Source: UBA6770 sp965661115 (GTDB lineage Bacteria; Bacteroidota; Bacteroidia; Flavobacteriales_G; Salibacteraceae). Taken from it: a stretch of DNA of 8,222 bases. The stretch lies in NCBI GenBank assembly GCA_965661115.1, contig CBFICO010000105.1, positions 1 through 8,222 on the forward strand. Reading direction: 5' to 3'. Position 1 is the first letter of the stretch; every line of letters starts with the position of its first letter. The translations under genes were made by a program, and so were the position numbers. The notes under the pieces were generated by a model. The model searched no databases. It was given only the letters and a program-made list of their open reading frames with translations, and was not told where the DNA came from. This document shows, piece after piece, positions 1 through 7,100 of the stretch.

Positions 1-53
1 GCTTATATGCGGATACTTAATGCAGGCAGTTGCTCCCATATAATTGAATTAAC

Positions 54-413
54 ATGAACTGGATTACTAAAATTTTGATTTCTTCAGTAGCAGTAGTGCT
101 GGGGGCTTATTTGCTTCCAGGTGTAACCGTTGATGGTTTTATGACCGCCATTGTGGTGGCGGTTGTGCTGTCTATTTTTAATACCATTCTAAAGCCCATT
201 CTAATTGTATTAACCATTCCAGCTACTATTTTAACCTTAGGCTTGTTTCTGTTTGCCATAAACGCCATAATTATTCTGCTTGCCGATTGGGCGGTGGATG
301 GTTTTGAGGTGAATGGATTTTGGTGGGCATTGTTGCTCAGCTTTATAATGTCTATCCTCAATAGCTTAATGGGTAATAGCTCCGAATCGAATAAAAGTAA
401 ACACCTAGAATGA
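54..413 (+). CDS. Phage holin family (YvlD-like) small membrane protein
   Basis: A 119-aa, very hydrophobic protein that fits the phage_holin_4_2 superfamily (PF04020; Bacillus YvlD is a member). Hydrophobic segments lie near residues 4-22, 29-46, 48-79 (probably two helices) and 89-106, giving about four membrane passes with a short polar tail of Ser, Asn and Lys. The family pattern is visible: N43 then K47-P48, P56, the LGLF turn around G63, N70 in a helix, and a Gly-Phe-x-Val-x-Gly-Phe hairpin at 83-89 before the last helix. Despite the family name these are mostly chromosomal inner-membrane proteins of unclear role, and no lysis genes are nearby. The ATG at 54 has an AT-rich leader and no Shine-Dalgarno sequence. 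Its TGA overlaps the ATG of the next gene as ATGA, so the two are probably co-transcribed and translationally coupled. The family call is strong; the function is not known. Confidence 0.9.
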   Translation: MNWITKILISSVAVVLGAYLLPGVTVDGFMTAIVVAVVLSIFNTILKPILIVLTIPATILTLGLFLFAINAIIILLADWAVDGFEVNGFWWALLLSFIMSILNSLMGNSSESNKSKHLE

Positions 414-2821
414 TTAAATATTTTTTCGCATTTCTTACACTATTCGTTTCTCAAGTAGTAGTTGCGCAAGATACCTTGTGTTATTTGGATGATATCAACC
501 GATTTCCGAGAGAGCGTTTTGTCGATTTTCAGGAAATGAACTTACAACTCAGCTTTGAGCCCGAAAAAGGAAAAGTAAACGGAACGGTTTTTCACCGATT
601 TAAAGTGCTAAGAAGCAACGTTGATAGTTTGTTCTTGGATGGAATAAACCTAAGCGTTGAGCAAGTAAATTTTGACGGAAACCAGATTGAATTCACGGTT
701 TCTAAGAAAGGTATTGTGTTCAAATTCGACAAGAATTTGGAGTTAGGCAGCATGCATCAGCTTATGATAAAGTATTCTGCTACACCCAGAAAAGGTTTGT
801 ATTTTATTGGTTGGGATGATCCGACTGGACGATGCAGAAAACAAATCTGGACGCAAGGACAGGGCATAGACAATCGTCATTGGATTCCAATGTTTGATGA
901 CATGGCGGATAAAATCTCCACCAGAATTGCCGTAACGGTAGATAAAAGGTATCAAGTTTTATCAAACGGGATGCTTGAAGAATCAGCAGAAACGGAAGGA
1001 AATAAAAAGATATGGATGTATCGCATGGCAAGACCTCATGCTCCTTATCTTATAATGTTGGGCATTGGAGAATATGAAATTAAAAGAGAACGCAGTACTT
1101 CTGGAGTGCTGTTAAATCAATATTATTACCCCAATCAAAAAGAACGCGCCGAACCTACTTACCGTCATTCAAAAAAGATCTTTGATTTCCTAGAAAACGA
1201 AATCGGTGTGCCTTATCCTTGGGGTGGAAGGTACTCTCAAATTCCGGTGCAAGATTTTCCATACGGTGCTATGGAAAACACCATGGCTACTGTGTTTGGT
1301 GATTTTTTCTATGTAGATAGTATAGCTTACAACGATGCGAATTACGTTTATGTAAACGGCCACGAACTGGCGCACCAATGGTTTGGAGACATGGTTACAA
1401 GTAGAAGTCCAGCACATCATTGGCTACAAGAGAGTTTTGCGACTTATTATCACTGTTTAGTTTCGGGTCATGTTTTTGGTGACGACGAATTCCAAAAAAT
1501 GATGAACGATAACCGCTTGGCTGCGTTGGCTGCTGGGCGTAACGATCATAGAGGCGTTGGGCACTCCCAAGCCAACAGCTCTAGGCATTATCTAAAAGGA
1601 AGTTGGGTGTTAAAAATGTTGCGCTATGTGGTTGGAAACGAGGAGTATCGATTGGGAATTCAGAAGTACTTAAAAGACCACCCTTATCAAAGTGTAAATA
1701 CGCAAGATTTAATCGATGCTTTTCACGATACTACGGGTCAAGAAATTGGTTGGTTTATAGACCAATGGGTGGCAAAAGGTGGCGAGCCACACTTAAACGT
1801 TTCTTTTGAAGAAAACAAAAAACAAAAATCTTACGATCTGTTTGTGGAGCAGTTTCAGGATACCACGCCGCTAGTAGCCACTTTTAAAATGCCGGTTTGG
1901 GTAGAGATTCATTTTGAGTCGGGTAGAATATCTAGAAAGCAATTTTGGATAGAAAACACAATAGACACTTTACAAATTTCAAAAACTGAAAAGGATAAAA
2001 TCAAGTATGTGTTGTTTGATCCAAATGCTGAAATTTTAAAGCAAATGCAATTCAAAAGACCGCTTAATTGGAAGCTGAATCAAGCTCAGTTTGCCACTAA
2101 TATGATTGACCGCTATTATGCCTTAATTGATTTGCGAAAAGAGTCTATTAAAAAGAAGCAAGCGGTGCTGAGAAAGGTTTTTGAACAAGAGTCGTTTTAC
2201 CTCACAAAAGCGGAAGCAATGAAGCAGTTGGTTCTGGCTGGGGTTAAGGTAAGTGCTGAAGTATCGGCTTTAATTCAATCCAATAATCCACCATTGCAAA
2301 AAGCGGTGCTGAGTGCTTGGTCTAAAATGGATAAGCAATACGAAGGTGAGTTGAGCAAGTTGCTAAAAGCCAATTCCTATGATGTGATTCTATTAGCTTT
2401 GGTACGATTGGTTTCAAATTTTCCGGAGAACACCAATTATTATTTGGAGCAAACGAATGGTGTTATGGGTACACGAGGATTAAATGTGCGCATTCAGTGG
2501 CTGGAGATTAAAGCCATGCAAGAAAAATCGGAAGTAGTGATGAACGAGTTGGTAGATTATACCTCAAACAGTTTTGATTTTATTGCTCGTCAGAATGCGA
2601 TTGGAGCGCTAAAACGACTCAATTATTGCAACGAGCAATTGGTAAAGAATCTAGCATTGGGTGTACAGAAGGCCAATTGGAAACTGGCAAAGAGTTGTGG
2701 CTTGTTGTTACGTCATTTTTACAATTCAGATTTTAAGGAATTGGTTGAAAAAACCATTCAAGCTTTGGAGCTTAAAGAAGATCAATCGAATAGAATAAAT
2801 AAATACTTAGTTGTCAAGTAA
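410..2821 (+). CDS. Exported M1 family zinc aminopeptidase
   Basis: An 803-aa metallopeptidase of the M1 (gluzincin) family, expected to remove N-terminal residues from peptides outside the cytoplasm. Residues 1-19 form a signal peptide (Lys, then Phe/Leu/Val-rich, ending VVVA before Q20). The substrate-anchoring GAMEN motif is at 286-290. The zinc site HExxH-x18-E is complete: H318, catalytic E319, H322 and E341, in HELAHQWFGD and then WLQESFATYY. Y394 in HYLKG fits the catalytic tyrosine. The layout is an N-terminal beta domain (about 30-210), the catalytic domain (about 210-460), a beta segment after the conserved WVAKGGEPH, then a mostly helical C-terminal part (about 560-800) resembling HEAT-type repeats. 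It starts inside the stop of the upstream membrane protein gene (ATGA) and its TAA is one base before the methyltransferase ATG. No key residue is missing. No T9SS C-terminal domain is evident, so a periplasmic location is inferred. Substrate range cannot be read from the sequence. Confidence 0.95.
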   Translation: MIKYFFAFLTLFVSQVVVAQDTLCYLDDINRFPRERFVDFQEMNLQLSFEPEKGKVNGTVFHRFKVLRSNVDSLFLDGINLSVEQVNFDGNQIEFTVSKKGIVFKFDKNLELGSMHQLMIKYSATPRKGLYFIGWDDPTGRCRKQIWTQGQGIDNRHWIPMFDDMADKISTRIAVTVDKRYQVLSNGMLEESAETEGNKKIWMYRMARPHAPYLIMLGIGEYEIKRERSTSGVLLNQYYYPNQKERAEPTYRHSKKIFDFLENEIGVPYPWGGRYSQIPVQDFPYGAMENTMATVFGDFFYVDSIAYNDANYVYVNGHELAHQWFGDMVTSRSPAHHWLQESFATYYHCLVSGHVFGDDEFQKMMNDNRLAALAAGRNDHRGVGHSQANSSRHYLKGSWVLKMLRYVVGNEEYRLGIQKYLKDHPYQSVNTQDLIDAFHDTTGQEIGWFIDQWVAKGGEPHLNVSFEENKKQKSYDLFVEQFQDTTPLVATFKMPVWVEIHFESGRISRKQFWIENTIDTLQISKTEKDKIKYVLFDPNAEILKQMQFKRPLNWKLNQAQFATNMIDRYYALIDLRKESIKKKQAVLRKVFEQESFYLTKAEAMKQLVLAGVKVSAEVSALIQSNNPPLQKAVLSAWSKMDKQYEGELSKLLKANSYDVILLALVRLVSNFPENTNYYLEQTNGVMGTRGLNVRIQWLEIKAMQEKSEVVMNELVDYTSNSFDFIARQNAIGALKRLNYCNEQLVKNLALGVQKANWKLAKSCGLLLRHFYNSDFKELVEKTIQALELKEDQSNRINKYLVVK

Positions 2822-2822
2822 T

Positions 2823-3542
2823 ATGTTGAAATTAAACAAGATATACCTTGAATCGTGCCTTGAAGGAATGGCAAAAATGGACGATGAATCTGTCGATTTA
2901 GTATTTACCGATCCTCCGTATTATCAATTTCGGGCGCAGAATGTAACCTCCCTTAAAAACCATAAGGACGTAGTAACCGAATTTGAGTTTGATGGCTATA
3001 GCTCCGAAGAAGAATACCTGCAATTTTTGGAACAGGTTTTAGCCGAGTGTTACCGAGTTACAAAACCAGGTGGTGCGGGCTATTTGTTTTGCGGGGATGA
3101 TTTTGTATCCTACATCAATCGTTTGGTAGAGAAGGTGGGGTTTAATTTTCGTAAGGTTATTCATTGGCACAAAACGAATCCATTTCCTGCAATTCACACT
3201 CGTAAAATGTACGCTAACTCTATGGAAATGATGGTGCATTTTAGCAAAGGAACGCCCAAAACGTGGAACCACAAGCACGTAAATGAAATGCACAATTTTA
3301 TTCAAACGCCAATTTGTATGGGTAAAGAGCGCACCAAACACAAAACGCAGAAACCCTTAAAGGTTTGTGTCCCTTATCTCGAGATAAGTTCTAACGAAGG
3401 GGACGTAGTATTAGATCCGTTTATGGGGTCTGGTACAACGGCTGTAGCGGCTAAAATGCTGAACAGAAACTTTATCGGTTTTGAAATGAATTCAACCTAC
3501 CTTGATTTTGCAGAAGAGCGATTGGCAGCCATTAAAGCCTAA
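2823..3542 (+). CDS. DNA methyltransferase, beta class, probably N6-adenine
   Basis: A 239-aa S-adenosylmethionine-dependent DNA methyltransferase of the N6_N4_Mtase family (PF01555). Motif IV is DPPY at residues 30-33. The probable target-recognition stretch is about 110-165, starting with WHKTNPFP at 115-122. The HKTQKP element is at 173-178. The SAM-binding motif I, DPFMGSGTT, is at 198-206, followed by FIGFEMN at 217-223. The order IV, recognition region, I defines the beta class, and DPPY rather than SPPY favours adenine-N6; the recognition site cannot be predicted. I chose the ATG at 2823, which leaves one base after the peptidase stop. An in-frame TTG at 2811 would add four residues and overlap the peptidase, and is less likely. 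By eye its base composition matches the peptidase. Its 3' end overlaps the convergent 208-aa gene by 11 bp. It may be an orphan methylase or the modification half of a small restriction-modification system. Confidence 0.93.
   Translation: MLKLNKIYLESCLEGMAKMDDESVDLVFTDPPYYQFRAQNVTSLKNHKDVVTEFEFDGYSSEEEYLQFLEQVLAECYRVTKPGGAGYLFCGDDFVSYINRLVEKVGFNFRKVIHWHKTNPFPAIHTRKMYANSMEMMVHFSKGTPKTWNHKHVNEMHNFIQTPICMGKERTKHKTQKPLKVCVPYLEISSNEGDVVLDPFMGSGTTAVAAKMLNRNFIGFEMNSTYLDFAEERLAAIKA
3373..3388. repeat. Perfect 16-bp palindrome inside the methyltransferase gene
   Basis: The sequence CTTATCTCGAGATAAG equals its own reverse complement over all 16 bases; the flanking bases (C before, T after) break the symmetry. 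It lies in the codons for the PYLEIS stretch (residues 184-189 of the methyltransferase), just before the SAM motif. In random sequence a window this size would hold one only about one time in eight. It could be a dimeric protein-binding site or pure coincidence; no second copy was seen. Confidence 0.6.
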
Positions 3543-4158
3543 ACTCTTGCAGTTTTACCCCTAGATTTTCTATAGCGTTAAACGGTATAGAAACTCCTAT
3601 TGTATCCCAAGATTTGGTTTTGGTTTTATTGTAGGCTTTTATGTAACGTACGGAATACGCGTGCTCTTTTAAGATTAAAGTCGATCTTACACTGGCATTT
3701 TTCTGTGGGTAGTTTTCCACTAATTGATTTATTTCTTGCTTGGATATTCCTGGTGAAATGAAATGCTCAAATTCGTTTATCAGCTGCGTTTTGTCCAACC
3801 AAATCATTCGATTCGGAAAAAAGTAGGCTAGGTGAGTGGCTTTGCTCGAACTCATCCAACCTTTCACGTTAGGAAACATGCTAAAGAGCTCGATGTATAG
3901 ATCGTTGTAATCTACATCTCTAAATTTCTCAGATACATTTGCATGTCTGTTCCAGGCTTGCAACTGAACATCGATGTCTGCCCGCTGGAATTCCATATCT
4001 CTTTTGGAACTAGTGTTGAATCTAATAATATTCTCAACACCAAACACATTGGAATAAAAGGCATCAGCCAACCACGACTTATCGTTTTCTATTGCTAAAC
4101 TTTTCCAGAAATTATGGGCATTTGGTTGATGTTGATTTGCTTGGGATTTGTTTGTCAA
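3532..4158 (-). CDS. Uncharacterised 208-aa protein, possible PD-(D/E)XK-like nuclease
   Basis: I do not recognise this gene with confidence. It encodes a soluble 208-aa protein with no signal peptide or membrane segment. The most conserved-looking core is residues 54-92: DMEFQRADIDVQL, then NVSEKFRDVDYNDLYIEL. This reads as an acidic strand (D61, D63), a strand with S76-E77-K78 and R80, and a following helix. It is followed by KGWMSSSKATHLAYFFPNRM at 99-118 and IWLDK. The strand order and the Asp to Glu-Lys spacing resemble a PD-(D/E)XK nuclease core. However, Ser occupies the usual acidic position two before the Lys and the Glu is directly next to it, so the match is weak. The start is TTG at 4158: the in-frame stop is four codons upstream with no ATG between, and the first internal Met is residue 55. 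It begins 5 bp after the stop of the large repeat protein and overlaps the convergent methyltransferase by 11 bp, which favours a DNA-related role. The coding call is firm; the function is a guess. Confidence 0.8.
   Translation of the reverse strand: MTNKSQANQHQPNAHNFWKSLAIENDKSWLADAFYSNVFGVENIIRFNTSSKRDMEFQRADIDVQLQAWNRHANVSEKFRDVDYNDLYIELFSMFPNVKGWMSSSKATHLAYFFPNRMIWLDKTQLINEFEHFISPGISKQEINQLVENYPQKNASVRSTLILKEHAYSVRYIKAYNKTKTKSWDTIGVSIPFNAIENLGVKLQEFRL
3567..3593. repeat. 27-nt near-perfect inverted repeat, candidate 3'-end hairpin
   Basis: The left arm TTTCTATAGCGTT (3567-3579) and right arm AACGGTATAGAAA (3581-3593) pair at 12 of 13 positions around a central A; the only mismatch is G3575 opposite G3585. 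A realistic RNA hairpin would have an outer 8-bp stem, one mismatch, a 3-bp inner stem and a 3-nt loop. It starts 24 bases after the methyltransferase stop and lies within the last codons of the 208-aa gene, so both converging transcripts would carry it. Neither strand has a clear U tract after the stem, so it is not a textbook intrinsic terminator. RNA stabilisation, a weak bidirectional terminator or a protein-binding site are alternatives. Confidence 0.65.
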
Positions 4159-4163
4159 CGTGT

Positions 4164-7100
4164 TTAGTTAGATTGATTGTTGGCAGCCTTTTGTTGTTTA
4201 AGAGCCATAAGTTCTTTTTCGTAAATGCTGCCGCTAATTTCTTCACCATTTTTAAAGTAGCTATTCAAGATCCACCAATTAGTTTCCTTAACGTATTGTG
4301 TAATGGTGTTTTTGTGATAAACCCAATCTCTATCTACTACATATACTCCAAATCCTTCTTGAATGTGTTTCATTTGGTAGCTGTAGTTGATATTAAAAAT
4401 ACTATCGGTTGATACAGGCTGAATATCACTTCTTCTATACCCTAGCGCTTCAGCAACTATTTGGTTAAGCATTTGACGCGTTTCTAATGCTTTAATCATA
4501 TTCTCGTCAACTTCATCTTTCGGTGCGCTAGACACCGTATAACCGGTGTTAACAATACGCTCCATATCTAGGTTAACGTCGCGCATACTTCTAACACGTT
4601 GCGTTTGAATTCCTTGTAACATGTTGCGGAAATCGCCCATTACTTCGTTTTTAACAGCTAAGTTTTTGTTGGTTTTCTTTTGTTGTTGTCTAGCAGCAGC
4701 TGCCGTAGATACCGTTGGACCAGATTTTTCTTCAGTAGGAAGTTCAGCAATAATTTGTTTTGCAGTGATTTCTTCGGTATCTAGCTGTACTTCTTTTTTT
4801 CGCTTTTTCTTTTCTTTCTCTTCTTTTGGCTTTTTCTCCTTTTCTTCTTTCGGAGCTGGATCAGGTTTTACATAGAGGTTAGCCATAAAGTTATCTTCAA
4901 CTTCATCAACCTCTACAAACTCATCCTTATCGACATCAAATTTAACTCTGGTAAATGGCTTTAAGAATGCCATTGGGTTAACCTTAGCTTCTTTTCGGTT
5001 CACTATAATTAAGTCTAAACCTTTTACTTTTTTATCTACTAGTCGCTCATTGCTAACATTGGTTTTGGTGCTCACCGCAGCGTATGAACGGAAGTAGTCT
5101 ACATCTTCAATTACAATTCTGTAATCCTTCTGATACGCAAGCAATAATTCGTAATTACCTTTTTCGTCAGAACGAACTGAATCTACTAAAGTAGCGCCCT
5201 CGTAAACCATAATCAGTGCAGATTCTATGGTTTTTCCGTTAGCATCTTTGGTTTTACCTTCAAGGGCAAGCTTCTGGTTATCTGGAATGATAGCTAGGGT
5301 TTCGTTGAACTCTTTTTCAACTAATGGGTCAGCATTTAAGGCTGTAGCTTTCTGGTCTAAAGAGTATTTTCTGGTGTTTTTTGCAAACGCAGCTGGGTTA
5401 GTAGCAAGGTCATCTTCCGCATACATGGTAAGTGATGGAACGGTGATAGTTGGTTGTTTCATTTTTCTAGGTTTTTCTAGTTTGGTATCAAACGCCAGAG
5501 TAGAAGTATGGTAACCTTTTTTGCTGAATTCAGCCGTAAGTGATTTGTTAATTGGCAGCGTTGAAGTAAAGCGACCTTGTTCATCTGTTTTGGTTGTTTC
5601 AATTTTCTTACCGTCCTCAAGTAGAGTAATATCCAAATCTGCGAGTGGTTCATTCAATTTGTTCATTGCAATACCTTTTATAGTAATTGCCTGGATAGGC
5701 GGAATAGTATCTTTTGGTGGTTTTGGAGCTTCTTGACGTGAAGGCATATATTTTCTAACGTCGTCTTCAAACGCCAGATAAACGTCCATATCTTCAACAA
5801 ACATATCATCTTCTTCGCTGAAAAAGTAGGCTGTAATTTCTCTTCCTTCAATTAAACTAGGTGGAATGGTTTTACCCATAATTTGATTTTCCTTGTGGAT
5901 AATTGGCGCTCTTAAACCTCCCTGCTGAATGTTTTGGTTTTCTCTACCCGCTGGTACCTTGGTATCAAATTTTACCATGGTGGGGTAATGTTCTTCTTTT
6001 TCAAATTCGAGATAATAGATTTTGTTTAAACCTAAATCTGCAGTGAATTTTCCTTTTTTGTCGGTTGTAATAGAGCTAATTACGGCCTTGTTCTCATTTA
6101 AAATGCGAACTCTACCTTCTTCAATTTTTCCGTTAGTCGCGGGTTCAAATACTGTTGCAGTTAACTCCAAAAAGCCGTTTGCAATAGAAGTGTCTCGAAT
6201 TTGACCGTCGTCTTCTCCAAGCTTTTTAGCAAATTCGTTGGTAGCGGCAGTATCTTCTTCAAAACCACCAGTAATATCGTCATAATAGAAGTTTTTGGCA
6301 GGTAAATCAAACGCGTCTGGATTAATATCAGAATTGTCTTTTGCAATCATCTGAACGGGAACATCAAAACGGGTAATACTATCCATTTGATCAAAATCCA
6401 TATTGGTATTTAAACTTACAAAAATTGGGTGGTAGCCTTTTGCTTTGTAGTTTACGTGAACTATAGATTGGTAGGGCAGTTCAACGCGGTAAGTATCTTT
6501 TTCAATTTTGTATTCACCAAACGGAGCATCCCCAGCTAATATTTCAATATCCATTCGGTTGAGTGGAGTACTGCCTCTTCCTAGAACAATTCCAGTAAGC
6601 AGTAATCTACGTTTGGTAACTTCAACAGCATAGTTGTAATTTACTCTAGTAGTGGTATCGTCAACAAAAGCTCTGGATAATGTATCAAATGCAATTTGAT
6701 TTTGCGGCAGACGAATTACAGCATTCGAAATCTTTTCTGTTTTGGGAATTACGATTAAATCGTGGTTCAAGGTGAAAACATCTTCTTTATTTTCAACTGG
6801 CACAAAACCCTCAATATTGGCGTGAGATTTATGGTATTTCTCTCCAGTTAAGTACAATTTAGATTTACTCATAAGCGGAACCTCAAGCTCGTATTTTCCT
6901 TGCGGGTCGGTTTTAACGGCAGAAAGAATTCTTCCCAATGAATCGTGAACTTCAATTAATACGTTAACCGCAGCAGAATCTGCGGTGCTATCCACAACGG
7001 CTCCAGCTATTTGCAGTTTTCCTACGTTCGGTTCCGTAACCTGATCAATAAACGACAGGGTATGGTCTAAATCTTCAATAAAAATTTCATAGCCGGGGTT

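Noticed and set aside
12..19. Lipoprotein signal in the large protein (window-relative residues 12-19, LLLLLC)
   Set aside because: Residue before the Cys is Leu instead of Gly, Ala or Ser, so the lipobox is not met. The coordinates here are residue numbers of the 4164-7538 gene product.
39..46. TATAATTG as a -7 box for the holin-like gene
   Set aside because: One mismatch to TAnnTTTG, no -33 box at the right distance, and it would leave almost no leader before the ATG at 54.
1..57. Possible 3' end of an upstream gene on the plus strand (frame 1, ending ILNAGSCSHIIELT, TGA at 55-57 overlapping the holin-like gene's ATG)
   Set aside because: Only 18 codons are visible, the other two frames also end shortly, and the peptide matches no family I recognise. 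The ATGA overlap is suggestive but not enough to annotate.
54..413. Holin-family gene as a sign of a prophage
   Set aside because: No endolysin, structural, integrase or repressor genes are nearby, and this superfamily is mostly chromosomal in bacteria.
1779..1790. GTGGC-GA-GCCAC inverted repeat in the peptidase gene
   Set aside because: The stem is short with a two-base loop and arises from codons of the conserved GGEPH stretch of M1 peptidases.
3039..3341. Minus-strand open frame, 100 aa, inside the methyltransferase gene
   Set aside because: The plus-strand frame has clear methyltransferase motifs on both sides of it; the antisense peptide has no family features.
4092..4412. Plus-strand open frame, 106 aa, hydrophobic
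   Set aside because: It lies antisense across the ends of two well-supported minus-strand genes and has no recognisable domain.
4621..4875. Plus-strand open frame, 84 aa, rich in Ser and Phe
   Set aside because: It is the antisense of the Lys/Glu-rich hinge of the large protein; the Phe/Ser bias simply mirrors the opposite-strand codons.
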